Shown here in pieces: positions 37,434 through 46,191 of a DNA stretch of 64,000 bases; positions within the stretch are counted from its first letter, which is position 1; every line of letters starts with the position of its first letter. The stretch covers positions 62,001 to 126,000 of the forward strand of contig NZ_FPKU01000002.1 in NCBI RefSeq assembly GCF_900119845.1, given 5' to 3'. The position numbers and the translations under genes were made by a program. The DNA comes from Devosia enhydra. Lineage in GTDB: Bacteria; Pseudomonadota; Alphaproteobacteria; Rhizobiales; Devosiaceae. The notes beneath the pieces were generated by a model. It ran no database searches. It was not told the DNA's origin and saw only the letters and a program-made list of their open reading frames with translations.

Positions 37434-38090
37434 TCAAAATTTCCGGAAGCCGTCGAGATGGGTGACCGGTCCTGCGGCCGCCTCGGCGTCGGCCATGTCG
37501 TGCGTCACCAGCAGCGTAGGCAGCCCACGCTCGGCGGCAAGGCCGAAGGTGAAGGCGCGGATATCGGCCCTGCGCGCCGGGTCGAGCCGGGAAAACGGCT
37601 CGTCGAGGAGTAGTGCCCGGGGCCCGGCAGCAACCGCCCGCAACAGCGCGACCCGAGCCCTTTCGCCACCCGAAAGCGTCGCCGGGTCGCGTCTCGAAAA
37701 GCCCGGGAGCCCGGCACGATCGAGCAGCGCTTCGACGCGGGCGTGCCGGTCTTTCCTGCCCCCGCCGGGCGCCATGCCGAAGGCGATGTTGCCGCCCACC
37801 GAAAGATGGGGAAACAGCAGCGCATCCTGGAAGACGAGGCCAAGCCGCCGCGTCTCGGCCCGCTCGCCCATGAGATCGAGATCGCCCACCATCACCCGCC
37901 CGGTTGTGGCAAGGGGAGGCTGGAGAAACCCGGCCATGGCCAGCAGCAGGGAGGATTTGCCGACCCCGGAAGGTCCCATCAGGGTCAGCACCTCGCCGGG
38001 CGCGATGCGGGCATCAAGCCCGACAAGCGGGGCGCCCGAAAGCGTGACCACAAGCCCCTCGATGCGCAGGCCACTGCCCGTACCGTTCAT
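37434..38090 (-). CDS. ynjD: YnjD-like ABC transporter ATP-binding protein
   Basis: 218 residues, one ABC domain, close to the 217 of E. coli YnjD. Walker A LMGPSGVGKSSLLLAMAGF, Q-loop LVFQDALLFPHLSVGGN, signature TLSGGERARVALLRA, Walker B ALLLDEPFSRLDPARR, switch HDMADAEAAAG. Overlaps the permease stop (ATGA). Resembles ThiQ-type ATPases; substrate not determined. Confidence 0.85.
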   Translation of the reverse strand: MNGTGSGLRIEGLVVTLSGAPLVGLDARIAPGEVLTLMGPSGVGKSSLLLAMAGFLQPPLATTGRVMVGDLDLMGERAETRRLGLVFQDALLFPHLSVGGNIAFGMAPGGGRKDRHARVEALLDRAGLPGFSRRDPATLSGGERARVALLRAVAAGPRALLLDEPFSRLDPARRADIRAFTFGLAAERGLPTLLVTHDMADAEAAAGPVTHLDGFRKF

Positions 38091-39730
38091 GCTTCCCCTC
38101 CCCCGAGAAGCCCACGACGGTTGCGAAAAAGAGCGGCGGGGCCGAGAAGCGCGAGGCCAAGAAGCAGCGCGGGCAGCAGAGTCTGGGCCAGTGCATAGAT
38201 GCCGATGAGGCGACGGTCGCCGCCCGATGCCAGCGCCACGGCCTCGGTTGTGAGCGTAGCGACCCGTCCGCCTCCGATCAGCAGGGTGGGCAGATATTGG
38301 CTGAGCGAAATGGCGCAGCCCAGTGCGAAGGCAAAGGCAAGGGGCACGGCCAGCATCGGCAGGCGCACGCGCCAGAACGCGGCAGCCGGGCTCTTGCCGA
38401 GTGCAAGCGCCACCTGCTCATGGCGCGGATCGAGCCGCTGCCACGGTCCGGCCAGCGCAAAGACCATGTAGGGCAGCACGAAGATCACATGCACGGCGAT
38501 GACCGAGATGAGCGTCCCGTCCCAGCCGAGCCGCAGCATCAGCACAGCCAGCCCGCCCAGAAAGGCGATCTGCGGCACGATGAGACCGGGGATGAGGATC
38601 AGCATGCGCAGGCGCGCCGCGCGCGGGCGAGCCAGCAGCAGGATCGCGAGGATCAGCGACACAGCGGCACTGCCCAGCGCCAGCCACAGGCTGGTGGCGC
38701 CGAGCCCGGCCAACCGGCCGGCCTGCTCGGCCCAGCGATCGAGCGTCAGGCCCTGCGGAAGCGGATCGGGAAAGCGCCAGGGTCCGGCGACCGACCACAA
38801 TCCGAGCACCACCAGACCGCCGAGCAAGCCTACGGTGACAAGGCCGGCCAGCCCCAGCCCCGCACCCCTGACGAGCCGGTCAGGCGGCCCCCGCCATCCC
38901 CTCGACAGGAGCGTTCGCCCGAAAGCGGCGACGATCACTTCGCCGATGCGCCAGAGGAGAAGGCTTGCAAGCGTGACCAGCAGATGCAGCAAAGCGCCAG
39001 CCGCCCCGATGCCCTGACGCGAGAGGTCCGGATCGGTGAGCCAGCCCAGAACGCGCGGCGCGAGCGGCGCCGGGGTGCCGGGGCCCAGGATGATCGCCAG
39101 ATCCACGACCGAGCCCGAAAAGGCGACCACCGCATAGACCGGCAGGCGGATGCGGCGATAGATGCCGGGAAAGACCGCGGCAAGGAAGGCCCAGCCCGGC
39201 CTATGACCGAGCGCGATGGCGGCCTGCATCATGCGCTCCGGATTGGCCTGCGGCAGGATGGCGATGGCCATCAGCAGGAGAAAGGGCACTTCTTTCAGCA
39301 CGAGGCCGGCAAGGAGGCTCAGCCCGGCCGGATCGTTGAGGATGAGCCAGTCTGGCGGGCGCTCGAAACTGCCTGTCAGGCGGATGAGAAACCCCGATGG
39401 CGCGATGAGGAAGGCGAGCGCGAACCCCGCGGCGGCGTGGGGAATGGCCATGGCCGGCGCCATAAGGCCAGCAATCCACCGCAAGCTTCGGCCCTGCGGG
39501 GCCGCAGCCATGATGGTGGCCACGATGGCAAGCGAGAGCGCAGCAGCAGCCGGCCCGGTCCACAACGAGACCCAGATCGACAAGCCCAGCCCCGGTTCGG
39601 CAGCAAGCCGGTCAAAGCCGCCAGGTCCTCCTCCCGCCGCCTCGGTCGTGGCTGAAACAAGCGTCCAGCCCAGTCCGGCGAGCCCTGCAAGGGCTGGCCA
39701 GGCCAGCGCCAGCGCGGCAAGAACGGGCAC
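38087..39730 (-). CDS. ynjC: YnjC-like ABC transporter permease (fused double permease)
   Basis: About 547 residues with roughly twelve membrane segments in two homologous halves, each with an EAA-type coupling loop (second: LDPRHEQVALALGKSPAAAF; first: ERMMQAAIALGHRPGWAFLA). Same organisation as YnjC/ThiP. Start uncertain: GTG 39730 is the first plausible codon after the ynjB stop and gives a hydrophobic N-terminus; the frame continues upstream to 39925 but overlaps ynjB with non-homologous Arg-rich sequence. Confidence 0.82.
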   Translation of the reverse strand: MPVLAALALAWPALAGLAGLGWTLVSATTEAAGGGPGGFDRLAAEPGLGLSIWVSLWTGPAAAALSLAIVATIMAAAPQGRSLRWIAGLMAPAMAIPHAAAGFALAFLIAPSGFLIRLTGSFERPPDWLILNDPAGLSLLAGLVLKEVPFLLLMAIAILPQANPERMMQAAIALGHRPGWAFLAAVFPGIYRRIRLPVYAVVAFSGSVVDLAIILGPGTPAPLAPRVLGWLTDPDLSRQGIGAAGALLHLLVTLASLLLWRIGEVIVAAFGRTLLSRGWRGPPDRLVRGAGLGLAGLVTVGLLGGLVVLGLWSVAGPWRFPDPLPQGLTLDRWAEQAGRLAGLGATSLWLALGSAAVSLILAILLLARPRAARLRMLILIPGLIVPQIAFLGGLAVLMLRLGWDGTLISVIAVHVIFVLPYMVFALAGPWQRLDPRHEQVALALGKSPAAAFWRVRLPMLAVPLAFAFALGCAISLSQYLPTLLIGGGRVATLTTEAVALASGGDRRLIGIYALAQTLLPALLLGLALLGPAALFRNRRGLLGGGEA

Positions 39731-39735
39731 GAGCC

Positions 39736-40953
39736 TCAGCCGCCGGCCGCGTAGCGCCGCTGCCACTCCTGCTCGAGCGCCTCGGTCCAGGAGGGGTGTG
39801 GCTCGGGCAGCACTTCGCCACGCTCGAGGATAGGCAGGGTCGCCGGCCCGAAGCTGAGGCTGTCGAACAGCGCCTGCCCTTCGCTGTTGAGGCTCTGATA
39901 GTCGAGCACGGTCGGGTCGCCCCACACCGCCTCGTCGGCCTTGCGGGCCTGCGCCTCCGGAGAGAGCAGGAAATCGGCAACCACCATCGCCGCCTCGGCC
40001 GCATTGGCGTTGAAGGGAATGGCGAGGAAATGCGCGTTGCCCAGGCTGCCGTAATCGAGCACGAAGCTGCGCACCGTCCCCGGAAGGTCGCCGCTGGCGA
40101 TGGCCGCCGAGGCCTCGGCGGGGTTGAAGCTCATGGCGATGTCGATCTCGCCATCACTCAAAAGCGTGCGCAGGTGCGTCGTGTCCGTGGCAAAGACCCG
40201 CCCGGATCGCCAGAGATCGGGCCGGACACGGTCGAGCCAGGCCCAGAGCGGGGCGGATACAGCCGCGAAATCGGCATCGCCGACCGGCTTTGAGAGTATC
40301 GCGGGGTCGGCCACGAGGCCCAGCAGCACCTGCTTGAGGAATGTCGTGCCGATGAAATTGGGTGGGGCGGCATAGGTGAAGCGACCCGGATTGGCCGCGA
40401 TCCAGCTGGCCAGCGCCTCGAGGCTTCGGGGCGGTTCGGCGAGTGTGGCGCTGTCATGATAGAGCGTGAACTGCGCCAGCCCCCACGGGCTTTCCTGCCC
40501 CTCTACGAGCACGGTGAAATCGAACAGCAGGATGGGTCGGGCCTCGGCATCGGTAAAGGCCCGATTGGGCAGCGTCTCGGCCCAGGCATCGGCCCGCAAC
40601 AGGCCATCACGCTTCATGGCGGCAAAATTCTCGCCATTGATCCAGATGAGGTCGACGGCGCCGCCAACCGTCCGGCCCGCGGCCTTTTCGGCCTGGATGC
40701 GCGCCACCGAATCGGCGGCATCGGAGATACGCACATGCTCGAGGCGAATGCCGAACCGGTTGAACACCTGCTCGCCAGCCCATTCGAGATAGGCATTGAT
40801 CTCGGGGGCGCCGCCCCAGGCATGCAGATAGACGGTCTGCCCGCGCGCCTTGGCCAGCATCGCTTCCCATTCGGCGCCCCTGTGGTCACTGGCCAGCACC
40901 GGCGCAAGGGTCGCCACGAGCAGGCAAAGCGCCGCCAGCACAGATCTCATCAT
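39736..40953 (-). CDS. ynjB: YnjB-like ABC transporter substrate-binding protein
   Basis: 405 residues. Signal peptide SVLAALCLLVATLAPVLAS, then AKARGQTVYLHAWGGAPEIN, VDLIWINGENFAAMKRDGLL, and the C-terminal SPEAQARKADEAVWGDPTVL. This matches the YnjB family of solute-binding proteins, whose ligand is unsettled (thiamine-like or metal-related proposals exist). ATG 40953 preceded by GAGAGCG; ATG 40971 also possible. First gene of the transporter operon. No TPP riboswitch is visible in the 48 bases upstream. Confidence 0.85.
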   Translation of the reverse strand: MMRSVLAALCLLVATLAPVLASDHRGAEWEAMLAKARGQTVYLHAWGGAPEINAYLEWAGEQVFNRFGIRLEHVRISDAADSVARIQAEKAAGRTVGGAVDLIWINGENFAAMKRDGLLRADAWAETLPNRAFTDAEARPILLFDFTVLVEGQESPWGLAQFTLYHDSATLAEPPRSLEALASWIAANPGRFTYAAPPNFIGTTFLKQVLLGLVADPAILSKPVGDADFAAVSAPLWAWLDRVRPDLWRSGRVFATDTTHLRTLLSDGEIDIAMSFNPAEASAAIASGDLPGTVRSFVLDYGSLGNAHFLAIPFNANAAEAAMVVADFLLSPEAQARKADEAVWGDPTVLDYQSLNSEGQALFDSLSFGPATLPILERGEVLPEPHPSWTEALEQEWQRRYAAGG

Positions 40954-41001
40954 CGCTCTCCGATTGCCCACGCGGCAGAGTGGCGGCGCCGCTCGACCGG
41001 G

Positions 41002-41490
41002 TCAAGCCGGGTCGGATGTCCCGGTCTCAGCCGGTGCGGCAACGACGAGCGAGGTGCCCATCGCCTCGGCGAATCGCTGGAAGAAGCCATCGATGACCTT
41101 CTGGGCCGAATGGCCGATGAGGCCGCGCCCGAGCTTCATGATCTGGCCCGATGCACCCCCGGTGGCGGTGAAATCGAGGCGGGTGCCGCCCTCGGCATCC
41201 GTGAGCACGATGTCCGCTGCTCCCTCGGCAAGCCCCATGAGCCCGCCGCGTCCCCGCCCCGAGAGCCGGTAGCTCACGGCCGGCTCGACATTCGAGAGCG
41301 TGAGATCGCCCGAGAACACAGGTTTAAGGAGCCCCAGATTGACCTGGATGTCGAGCGCCAGCGCATCCGGACCGGTCCAGGCGATGGATTTGCAGCCGGG
41401 GATGGTGCGCCTCAGCACCTCGGCATCGTTGAGGGCCGACCAGACCGCAGCGCGAGGTGCCCCCAGCAGATAATGGCCGCCAAACTGCAT
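41002..41490 (-). CDS. CoxG/SRPBCC-family protein
   Basis: 162 residues. FGGHYLLGAPRAAVWSALND, EVLRRTIPGCKSI, YRLSGRGRGGLMGLAEGAAD and GRGLIGHSAQKVIDGFFQRF fit CO-dehydrogenase subunit G (CoxG), a START-like fold implicated in cofactor maturation or membrane attachment of molybdenum hydroxylases. No coxMSL-type genes are in the window, so a role with CO dehydrogenase is unsupported. 48 bases before ynjB on the same strand. Confidence 0.85.
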   Translation of the reverse strand: MQFGGHYLLGAPRAAVWSALNDAEVLRRTIPGCKSIAWTGPDALALDIQVNLGLLKPVFSGDLTLSNVEPAVSYRLSGRGRGGLMGLAEGAADIVLTDAEGGTRLDFTATGGASGQIMKLGRGLIGHSAQKVIDGFFQRFAEAMGTSLVVAAPAETGTSDPA

Positions 41491-41694
41491 GGTCAGTTCC
41501 GTTTCATGGATAAATCAGGCGCAAACCTAGCCGTCGCCGCGGCTCGGTACAATTGCGTGGGAGATCGACCCTTTACCTGCGTCTTTTTGGCACCAATATC
41601 TGCAAAACCAGCGCCTGGGGCCGGTCGCGACATTGTGTTGCCCAAGCCAGGGGGGAATCATCGCGGCTCAATCGCCGCAGGAGACGGGGAACTC
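41491..41694. promoter_or_regulatory. Divergent intergenic region upstream of the four-gene coiled-coil operon
   Basis: 204 bases between the CoxG-like gene (minus) and the 41695 operon (plus). CAGGAGACGGGGAACTC before 41695 contains the ribosome-binding site. No recognisable operator seen. Confidence 0.4.
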
Positions 41695-42933
41695 ATGACC
41701 GCCGAACCGACCACGCCAGCCACCGCCGCCGCCATCACGACCGCCACCCCCGCGACGTTTGGCGACAAGCCGCTCGCCTATCTCGATCGCGCGGTGGGTG
41801 CGATCCGCCAGATGGGCATCTGGCCCGAGCAGCAGGGCGAACAGCCGATCACTGGGCTTCTCGAACAGATCACCGGGCTAGACGAGACGCGCGTGGTGCT
41901 CATCGCCCGCACGCTCACCCAGGCCAGCGCCTTCAACGAAGTCGTCCGCTCGCAGATCGCGGCGATGAACATCGGCGAGCGCTACGAGGACATCACCAAC
42001 AATTTCAACTCCATCCGCGACGACGCCAAAGGGATGGTCGACCAGCTCGACGATGGCCGGCTCGACCTGCGCGAGCGCGTCTCGAACGTCTGGATGAAGA
42101 TCAGCCGGGGCGATATCGCCACCCGCTTCAACCGCATCCGCGACATCTATCTCGAGGTCTCCAGGGAGACCAAGAACCAGATTGACCGCGAACACACCAT
42201 CCTCGAGGCCTATCGCGATTTCCGCGGCGCCCTGAAGCAGGCCGAGGTGATGGCGCTCGAACTGCTCGCCCTGGCCGAGGAAAAGCTCAACGCCCGCAAG
42301 AGCGACCTCGAGGCGGCTTCGTCCGCGCTCGCCGCCTTCACCGAAGGCGCCGCTGCCGATCGTGCGCGCCTCGAACTGGCCCGCGATGAGCGCCTGCGCG
42401 ACCTGCAGAACGAGGAGCGGCGCTACCAGATCGTCAAGGACCTCTCGGACAATCTGACGATCTCCTACTCCACCTCCGAGGTCATCATGGCCCGGCTGAT
42501 GCAGACCACCAACGCCAAGGAGCGCGTCTACCAGCAGTCGATCTCGTTCTTTTCGACCAACGAGACGGTGTTTACGGCGCTCTCGGCCTCCTTCACCGGC
42601 ATGTTCGGGCTCAACGAATCGACCCAGACGCTCAATGCCATGAAGGAAGGCATGTCCAAGAGCCTCGAGACGCTCTCGGAAATCGGCGACCGCGTGGGCG
42701 AAGAGGCGGTCAAGGCCGGCTATGGCCCCACCATCCGCGCCGATGCGGTGAAAAAGCTCGTCGACAGCGTCGTGAGCTTCCAGGAAAAATCGCGCACCAT
42801 CATCAACGAGATGCGCGTGCTCTCCACCAAGAATTCCGCCGAGATCCGCGACGCGGTAGAGGACGGCAAGGCCCGCCTCGCCCGGCTGGCGGCGGAAGGC
42901 AATGCGCTGATGCTAGAGGACAAGCAGGTCTGA
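41695..42933 (+). CDS. Uncharacterised coiled-coil protein, first gene of a four-gene operon
   Basis: 412 residues, soluble, no signal peptide or membrane segment. Thr/Ala/Pro-rich first 25 residues, then FGDKPLAYLDRAVGAIRQMG and a mostly helical body; strong heptad-like charged stretch at about 180-260 (LLALAEEKLNARKSDLEAAS, RARLELARDERLRDLQNEER). VIMARLMQTTNAKERVYQQS and FFSTNETVFTALSASFTGMF recall TelA-type toxic-anion-resistance proteins, but only loosely. ATG 41695 has AGGAGACGGGG upstream; the open frame runs back to 40456 as an artefact opposite ynjB and coxG. 2 bases before the ABM gene. Function unknown. Confidence 0.8.
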   Translation: MTAEPTTPATAAAITTATPATFGDKPLAYLDRAVGAIRQMGIWPEQQGEQPITGLLEQITGLDETRVVLIARTLTQASAFNEVVRSQIAAMNIGERYEDITNNFNSIRDDAKGMVDQLDDGRLDLRERVSNVWMKISRGDIATRFNRIRDIYLEVSRETKNQIDREHTILEAYRDFRGALKQAEVMALELLALAEEKLNARKSDLEAASSALAAFTEGAAADRARLELARDERLRDLQNEERRYQIVKDLSDNLTISYSTSEVIMARLMQTTNAKERVYQQSISFFSTNETVFTALSASFTGMFGLNESTQTLNAMKEGMSKSLETLSEIGDRVGEEAVKAGYGPTIRADAVKKLVDSVVSFQEKSRTIINEMRVLSTKNSAEIRDAVEDGKARLARLAAEGNALMLEDKQV

Positions 42934-42935
42934 CG

Positions 42936-43232
42936 ATGGCGCTCTATGCCCGGCAGGGCCGCATACTCGCCACGACAGGCAATCGCGACCGGCTGGCGGA
43001 GATCCTCTCCGCCGGTACCGCAGCCATGCCCGGTTGCCGGCTCTATCTCGTCATGACCGATCCGGCCGATGCCGATGCGGTGCTGGTGACCGAAGTGTGG
43101 GACAACGAGGCCGATCATGCCGCTTCGCTCGCCCTGCCCGCGGTGCGCGCCGCCATAGCCGAGGCCCGGCCGATCATCGCCGGGATGGACGGGCGGGCGC
43201 TGAGCGTGGTCGCGGCCCCCGGTCTCGCCTGA
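42936..43232 (+). CDS. Antibiotic-biosynthesis-monooxygenase-fold (ABM) small protein
   Basis: 98 residues. ALYARQGRILATTGNRDRLA, GCRLYLVMTDPADADAVLVT and VWDNEADHAASLALPAVRAA follow the dimeric alpha-beta barrel pattern of ABM/quinol monooxygenase-like proteins. Such folds bind small aromatic molecules or heme, and many have no proven activity. Tightly placed within the coiled-coil operon (2 bases after gene 1, 12 before gene 3), so it is likely to act with them. Confidence 0.78.
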   Translation: MALYARQGRILATTGNRDRLAEILSAGTAAMPGCRLYLVMTDPADADAVLVTEVWDNEADHAASLALPAVRAAIAEARPIIAGMDGRALSVVAAPGLA

Positions 43233-43244
43233 GGAGCCGGAAGG

Positions 43245-44207
43245 ATGACCGACATCGCCGCCCCCTCCCAGACGGGCAGCGCCGCCTCACCCAAGGCGCC
43301 GCTCGACGACGTCATGATGGCGATGGACGTGGTGGACACGCTGCGCCACCAGCAGGATATCGCGCTGCGCGAACTCGATGCGGCCGCCCGCGAGCAGCAA
43401 TTGATGGCGCGGCTGCGCGATATCTATGGCCAGCAGGGCATCGCGGTGCCCGACCACATCCTCAAGGAGGGGGTCAAGGCGCTGGCCGAGAGCCGGTTCG
43501 TCTACACCCCGCCCCGCCCCAGCCTGCAGGTTTCGCTCGCCCGGCTTTATGTGCGCCGCGGCAAATGGGGGCCGCCGCTGGCCGCCATCGGCCTTGCCAT
43601 TCTCGTCGGGCTCGGCGGCTATTTCCTCGCCTGGAAGCCCTATCAGGCCAGCCAGGTCGAGGCCGCCCGCATCGAGCTTGCCCAAGGCCTGCCGGCCCAG
43701 ATGGACGCGTTGTACGAGGCCATCTACATCGATACCAAGGTGCAGCAGGCGGTGACCGAGGCCGAGGCCTTGCGCACCCGCGGCAAGACAGCGGCGGCAG
43801 AGGGCGACCGGGCCGGGGCCGAAGGGGCCATCGCGGGCCTCACGCGGCTGCGCGACACGCTGCGCCAGGAATATGCGCTGACCATCGTCAACCGCGAGGG
43901 CGTGCAGTCGGGCTTCTGGACCTTTCCCGAGATCAATACCGAGGCGACCAATTATTATCTCGCGGTCGAGGCGCTCGACGCCGACGGCAAGGCCCTGAGC
44001 CTTCCCATCCGCAACGAGGAAACCGGGGCAACCGACACCGTTTCGATGTGGGGCGTTCGCGTCCCCGAGCAGGTCTATCGGTCGGTCGAGGCCGACAAGC
44101 GCAATGACGGCATCATCCAGCGCAATGTGGTGGGGCTCAAGCAGTTCGGCTTCCTCGAAGTCGACTACACCATGCCGGTTCTGGGCGGGGCGGTAACGCA
44201 ATGGTAA
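43245..44207 (+). CDS. DUF6384-like single-span membrane protein
   Basis: 320 residues. An N-terminal cytoplasmic helical part (LDDVMMAMDVVDTLRHQQDI, RELDAAAREQQLMARLRDIY), one membrane span at about 104-127 (WGPPLAAIGLAILVGLGGYF), a coiled-coil stretch (QVEAARIELAQGLPAQMDAL) and an exported C-terminal domain with WTFPEINTEATNYYLAVEAL and LEVDYTMPVLGGAVTQW. I recognise it as the DUF6384 type; function undescribed. ATG 43245 after GGAGCCGGAAGG. Confidence 0.78.
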   Translation: MTDIAAPSQTGSAASPKAPLDDVMMAMDVVDTLRHQQDIALRELDAAAREQQLMARLRDIYGQQGIAVPDHILKEGVKALAESRFVYTPPRPSLQVSLARLYVRRGKWGPPLAAIGLAILVGLGGYFLAWKPYQASQVEAARIELAQGLPAQMDALYEAIYIDTKVQQAVTEAEALRTRGKTAAAEGDRAGAEGAIAGLTRLRDTLRQEYALTIVNREGVQSGFWTFPEINTEATNYYLAVEALDADGKALSLPIRNEETGATDTVSMWGVRVPEQVYRSVEADKRNDGIIQRNVVGLKQFGFLEVDYTMPVLGGAVTQW

Positions 44208-44211
44208 CGTC

Positions 44212-45786
44212 ATGACCCTTTCGGGCCCCGAAGCCATGCGCTCGCTCGACGATGCGCTGCGCGACATTCGCCGCGAAGAGGATGATATCGCCAAGCGCCT
44301 GGCGCGCAGTGCCGATATCCTCGCGCGTATCCGCCAGACCGAGGCCGATTTCCTGCGCCAATTGGCCACGATCAGGCTCGATCCGGCCACCCAGGGCGAG
44401 ATCGCGGGCGATATCAGCCGGGCCGAGGCCAGGGCGCGCGACATGCTGAAAGCCCATGCCGACACGCTGGGCAAGGCCGAAGCCGATCTCAGGGCGGCCG
44501 ATGCAGCGGTGGCGGCCCTCGCCGGCGAGCGGCGCAAGCGGCTTGCCGAGATGGAGCAGTTGCAGGGGCAGCTCGAAACGCTTTCGCGCAAGGCGCAGGC
44601 CGATCTTGCGGGCAATGCCGCCTATGCTGCCGCCCGCGCCGATGCCGAGGACAAGGCGGATGTGGCCGCCGAGGCCCTGCGCAAGACCGAGCAGGCCGAA
44701 ACCGACCGTGCCGAAAAGGGCCAGCCCTATCTCGAGGATCCGCTCTTTGCCTACCTCTGGGCGCGCGGCTATGGCACCTCGGCCTACAAGGCCGGCAACC
44801 TGACGCGCCTCCTCGATGACTGGGTGGCGCGGCTCTGCGATTTCCATCGCATGCGGCCCAATTTCGTCATGCTCAACGAGATCCCGCTGCGGCTGAGGGA
44901 GCATGCCGAGCGGCAGGCCTCGGCGGCCGAAGGGGCACGCAAGGCCCTCGAGGCCCTCGAGGATGCAGCGGTCGACGCTGCGGGCGGCGGACCGGCGCGC
45001 GCGGCGCTGGCCGCAGCCGAATCGCGCATTGCCGCCATCGATATCGAAATGGTCACGCTCGAAGATCGGCGCGACGAGGCCGCCAACGGGCAGCGCGAAC
45101 TGGCTCAGGGGGCCGACCCCGCCTATGCGCAGGCGGTGGCGGCGCTGGCCGAGAGCCTCGGGCGCGAAGAGGTGCGCACCCTCCTCGCCCAGGCGCGCCT
45201 GACGCGGACCACCGAGGACGACACCATCGTCAAGCAGATCGACGATGCGCGCGCCCGTGCCGCCGAGGAAGAGGCCGAATCGCGCGACGACCGCGAGCGG
45301 CTTCGGGTTCTGGCGGCCCGCCGGCGCGAACTCGAGGACATCCAGTACGAATTCAAGAAAGCGCGCTTCGACGACCCACGCTCCCGTTTCGGAGAGGACC
45401 GGCTGGTCGGCGACCTCCTCACCGATTTCCTGCGCGGCGGCATCACCGCCGCCAGCTATTGGGAGCAATGGCGCAAGAGCCAGAACTGGCAGGGCGGGCT
45501 CGATAATTTTCGGGATGCGCCCCCCGCGAGCCTGCCCCCGCGGCAGGGAACCGGTGGTGGCTTTGCCTGGCCCGACAGCAGCTTTGGCGGGGGAGCGGCC
45601 GGCCGCTCCTCGGGCGGCGGCCTCAGGAGCGGAGGGACGACGGGTGGCTTCGGCAGCGGCTGGGGCCGATTGCCCAGGGCCGGCGGATCGGGCGGCAGCA
45701 GCAGCGGCGGCGGATTTTCCCGCCCGCGCACCGGCAGTTCCGGCTCGCGCAAGTCCGGCGGCTTCAAGACGGGCGGCGGGTTCTAG
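44212..45786 (+). CDS. Large coiled-coil protein with Gly/Ser-rich tail, last gene of the operon
   Basis: 524 residues, soluble. Residues 1-~170 and ~230-~390 are long charged helices (RREEDDIAKRLARSADILAR, RKRLAEMEQLQGQLETLSRK, ARARAAEEEAESRDDRERLR). A conserved-looking globular segment lies between (YLEDPLFAYLWARGYGTSAY, FHRMRPNFVMLNEIPLRLRE). The last ~90 residues are low complexity, with repeated GGG, SGG, RP and a final GGFKTGGGF. 4 bases after gene 3. Presumably a structural or assembly partner of the operon's membrane protein. Function unknown. Confidence 0.8.
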   Translation: MTLSGPEAMRSLDDALRDIRREEDDIAKRLARSADILARIRQTEADFLRQLATIRLDPATQGEIAGDISRAEARARDMLKAHADTLGKAEADLRAADAAVAALAGERRKRLAEMEQLQGQLETLSRKAQADLAGNAAYAAARADAEDKADVAAEALRKTEQAETDRAEKGQPYLEDPLFAYLWARGYGTSAYKAGNLTRLLDDWVARLCDFHRMRPNFVMLNEIPLRLREHAERQASAAEGARKALEALEDAAVDAAGGGPARAALAAAESRIAAIDIEMVTLEDRRDEAANGQRELAQGADPAYAQAVAALAESLGREEVRTLLAQARLTRTTEDDTIVKQIDDARARAAEEEAESRDDRERLRVLAARRRELEDIQYEFKKARFDDPRSRFGEDRLVGDLLTDFLRGGITAASYWEQWRKSQNWQGGLDNFRDAPPASLPPRQGTGGGFAWPDSSFGGGAAGRSSGGGLRSGGTTGGFGSGWGRLPRAGGSGGSSSGGGFSRPRTGSSGSRKSGGFKTGGGF

Positions 45787-46053
45787 CCCCTGTTCGTCAA
45801 GGACTGCTCCAGTGCGCGCCACGCTGTGCGGTATCGCGCATCGATAGTGAGCAGCACGCCCCAAAACGCCGCCTCAGTCCCGTCACCCAACACCCCTGCA
45901 AATCGCGCGCGAAAGCGAGAACTGCGCTTGCACCGGGGCTTGCGATCGCTATAGTGCGCCGCGCTCGGCCGGGTATTCCAGCCCCGGCACACTGCCGTAA
46001 ACGGCAGCCGAGCACGGGCAAGATACTGCCCTCCCAGCGGCTCGCCGCTGTGC

Positions 46054-46143
46054 GGAGAGATGGCCGAGTGGTCGAAGGCGCACGCCTGGAAAGTGTGTAG
46101 GCGGGTAACCGTCTCGAGGGTTCGAATCCCTCTCTCTCCGCCA
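46054..46143 (+). tRNA. tRNA-Ser(GGA)
   Basis: Complete serine-type cloverleaf with CCA encoded. Acceptor GGAGAGA pairs with TCTCTCC, discriminator G, then CCA. Anticodon stem CACGC/GTGTG encloses loop CTGGAAA with anticodon GGA (UCC codons). A long variable arm (AGGCGGGTAACCGTCTC region) and T-arm GAGGG-TTCGAAT-CCCTC follow. Serine tRNA genes are common integration sites, and the accessory region begins directly downstream. Confidence 0.95.
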
Positions 46144-46169
46144 CTTGCCCCCGCGAAAGCGTTCTCCCG

Positions 46170-46191
46170 ATCCGGCTGCGGGCGGATTTTT
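46170..46191 (+). terminator. Candidate intrinsic terminator after tRNA-Ser
   Basis: ATCCG, loop GCTGCGGG, CGGAT, then TTTT: a short 5-base-pair stem with a T-run 27 bases after the tRNA. Weak stem, so moderate confidence only. Confidence 0.45.

Noticed and set aside
43034-44107. Plus-strand open frame of 357 codons overlapping the DUF6384 gene
   Set aside because: Arg/Gly-rich out-of-frame reading of the ABM and DUF6384 genes.
46119-46143. Duplicated tRNA-Ser 3' end as an att site inside the window
   Set aside because: No second copy found by eye between 46.2 and 64 kb; it could lie outside the window.
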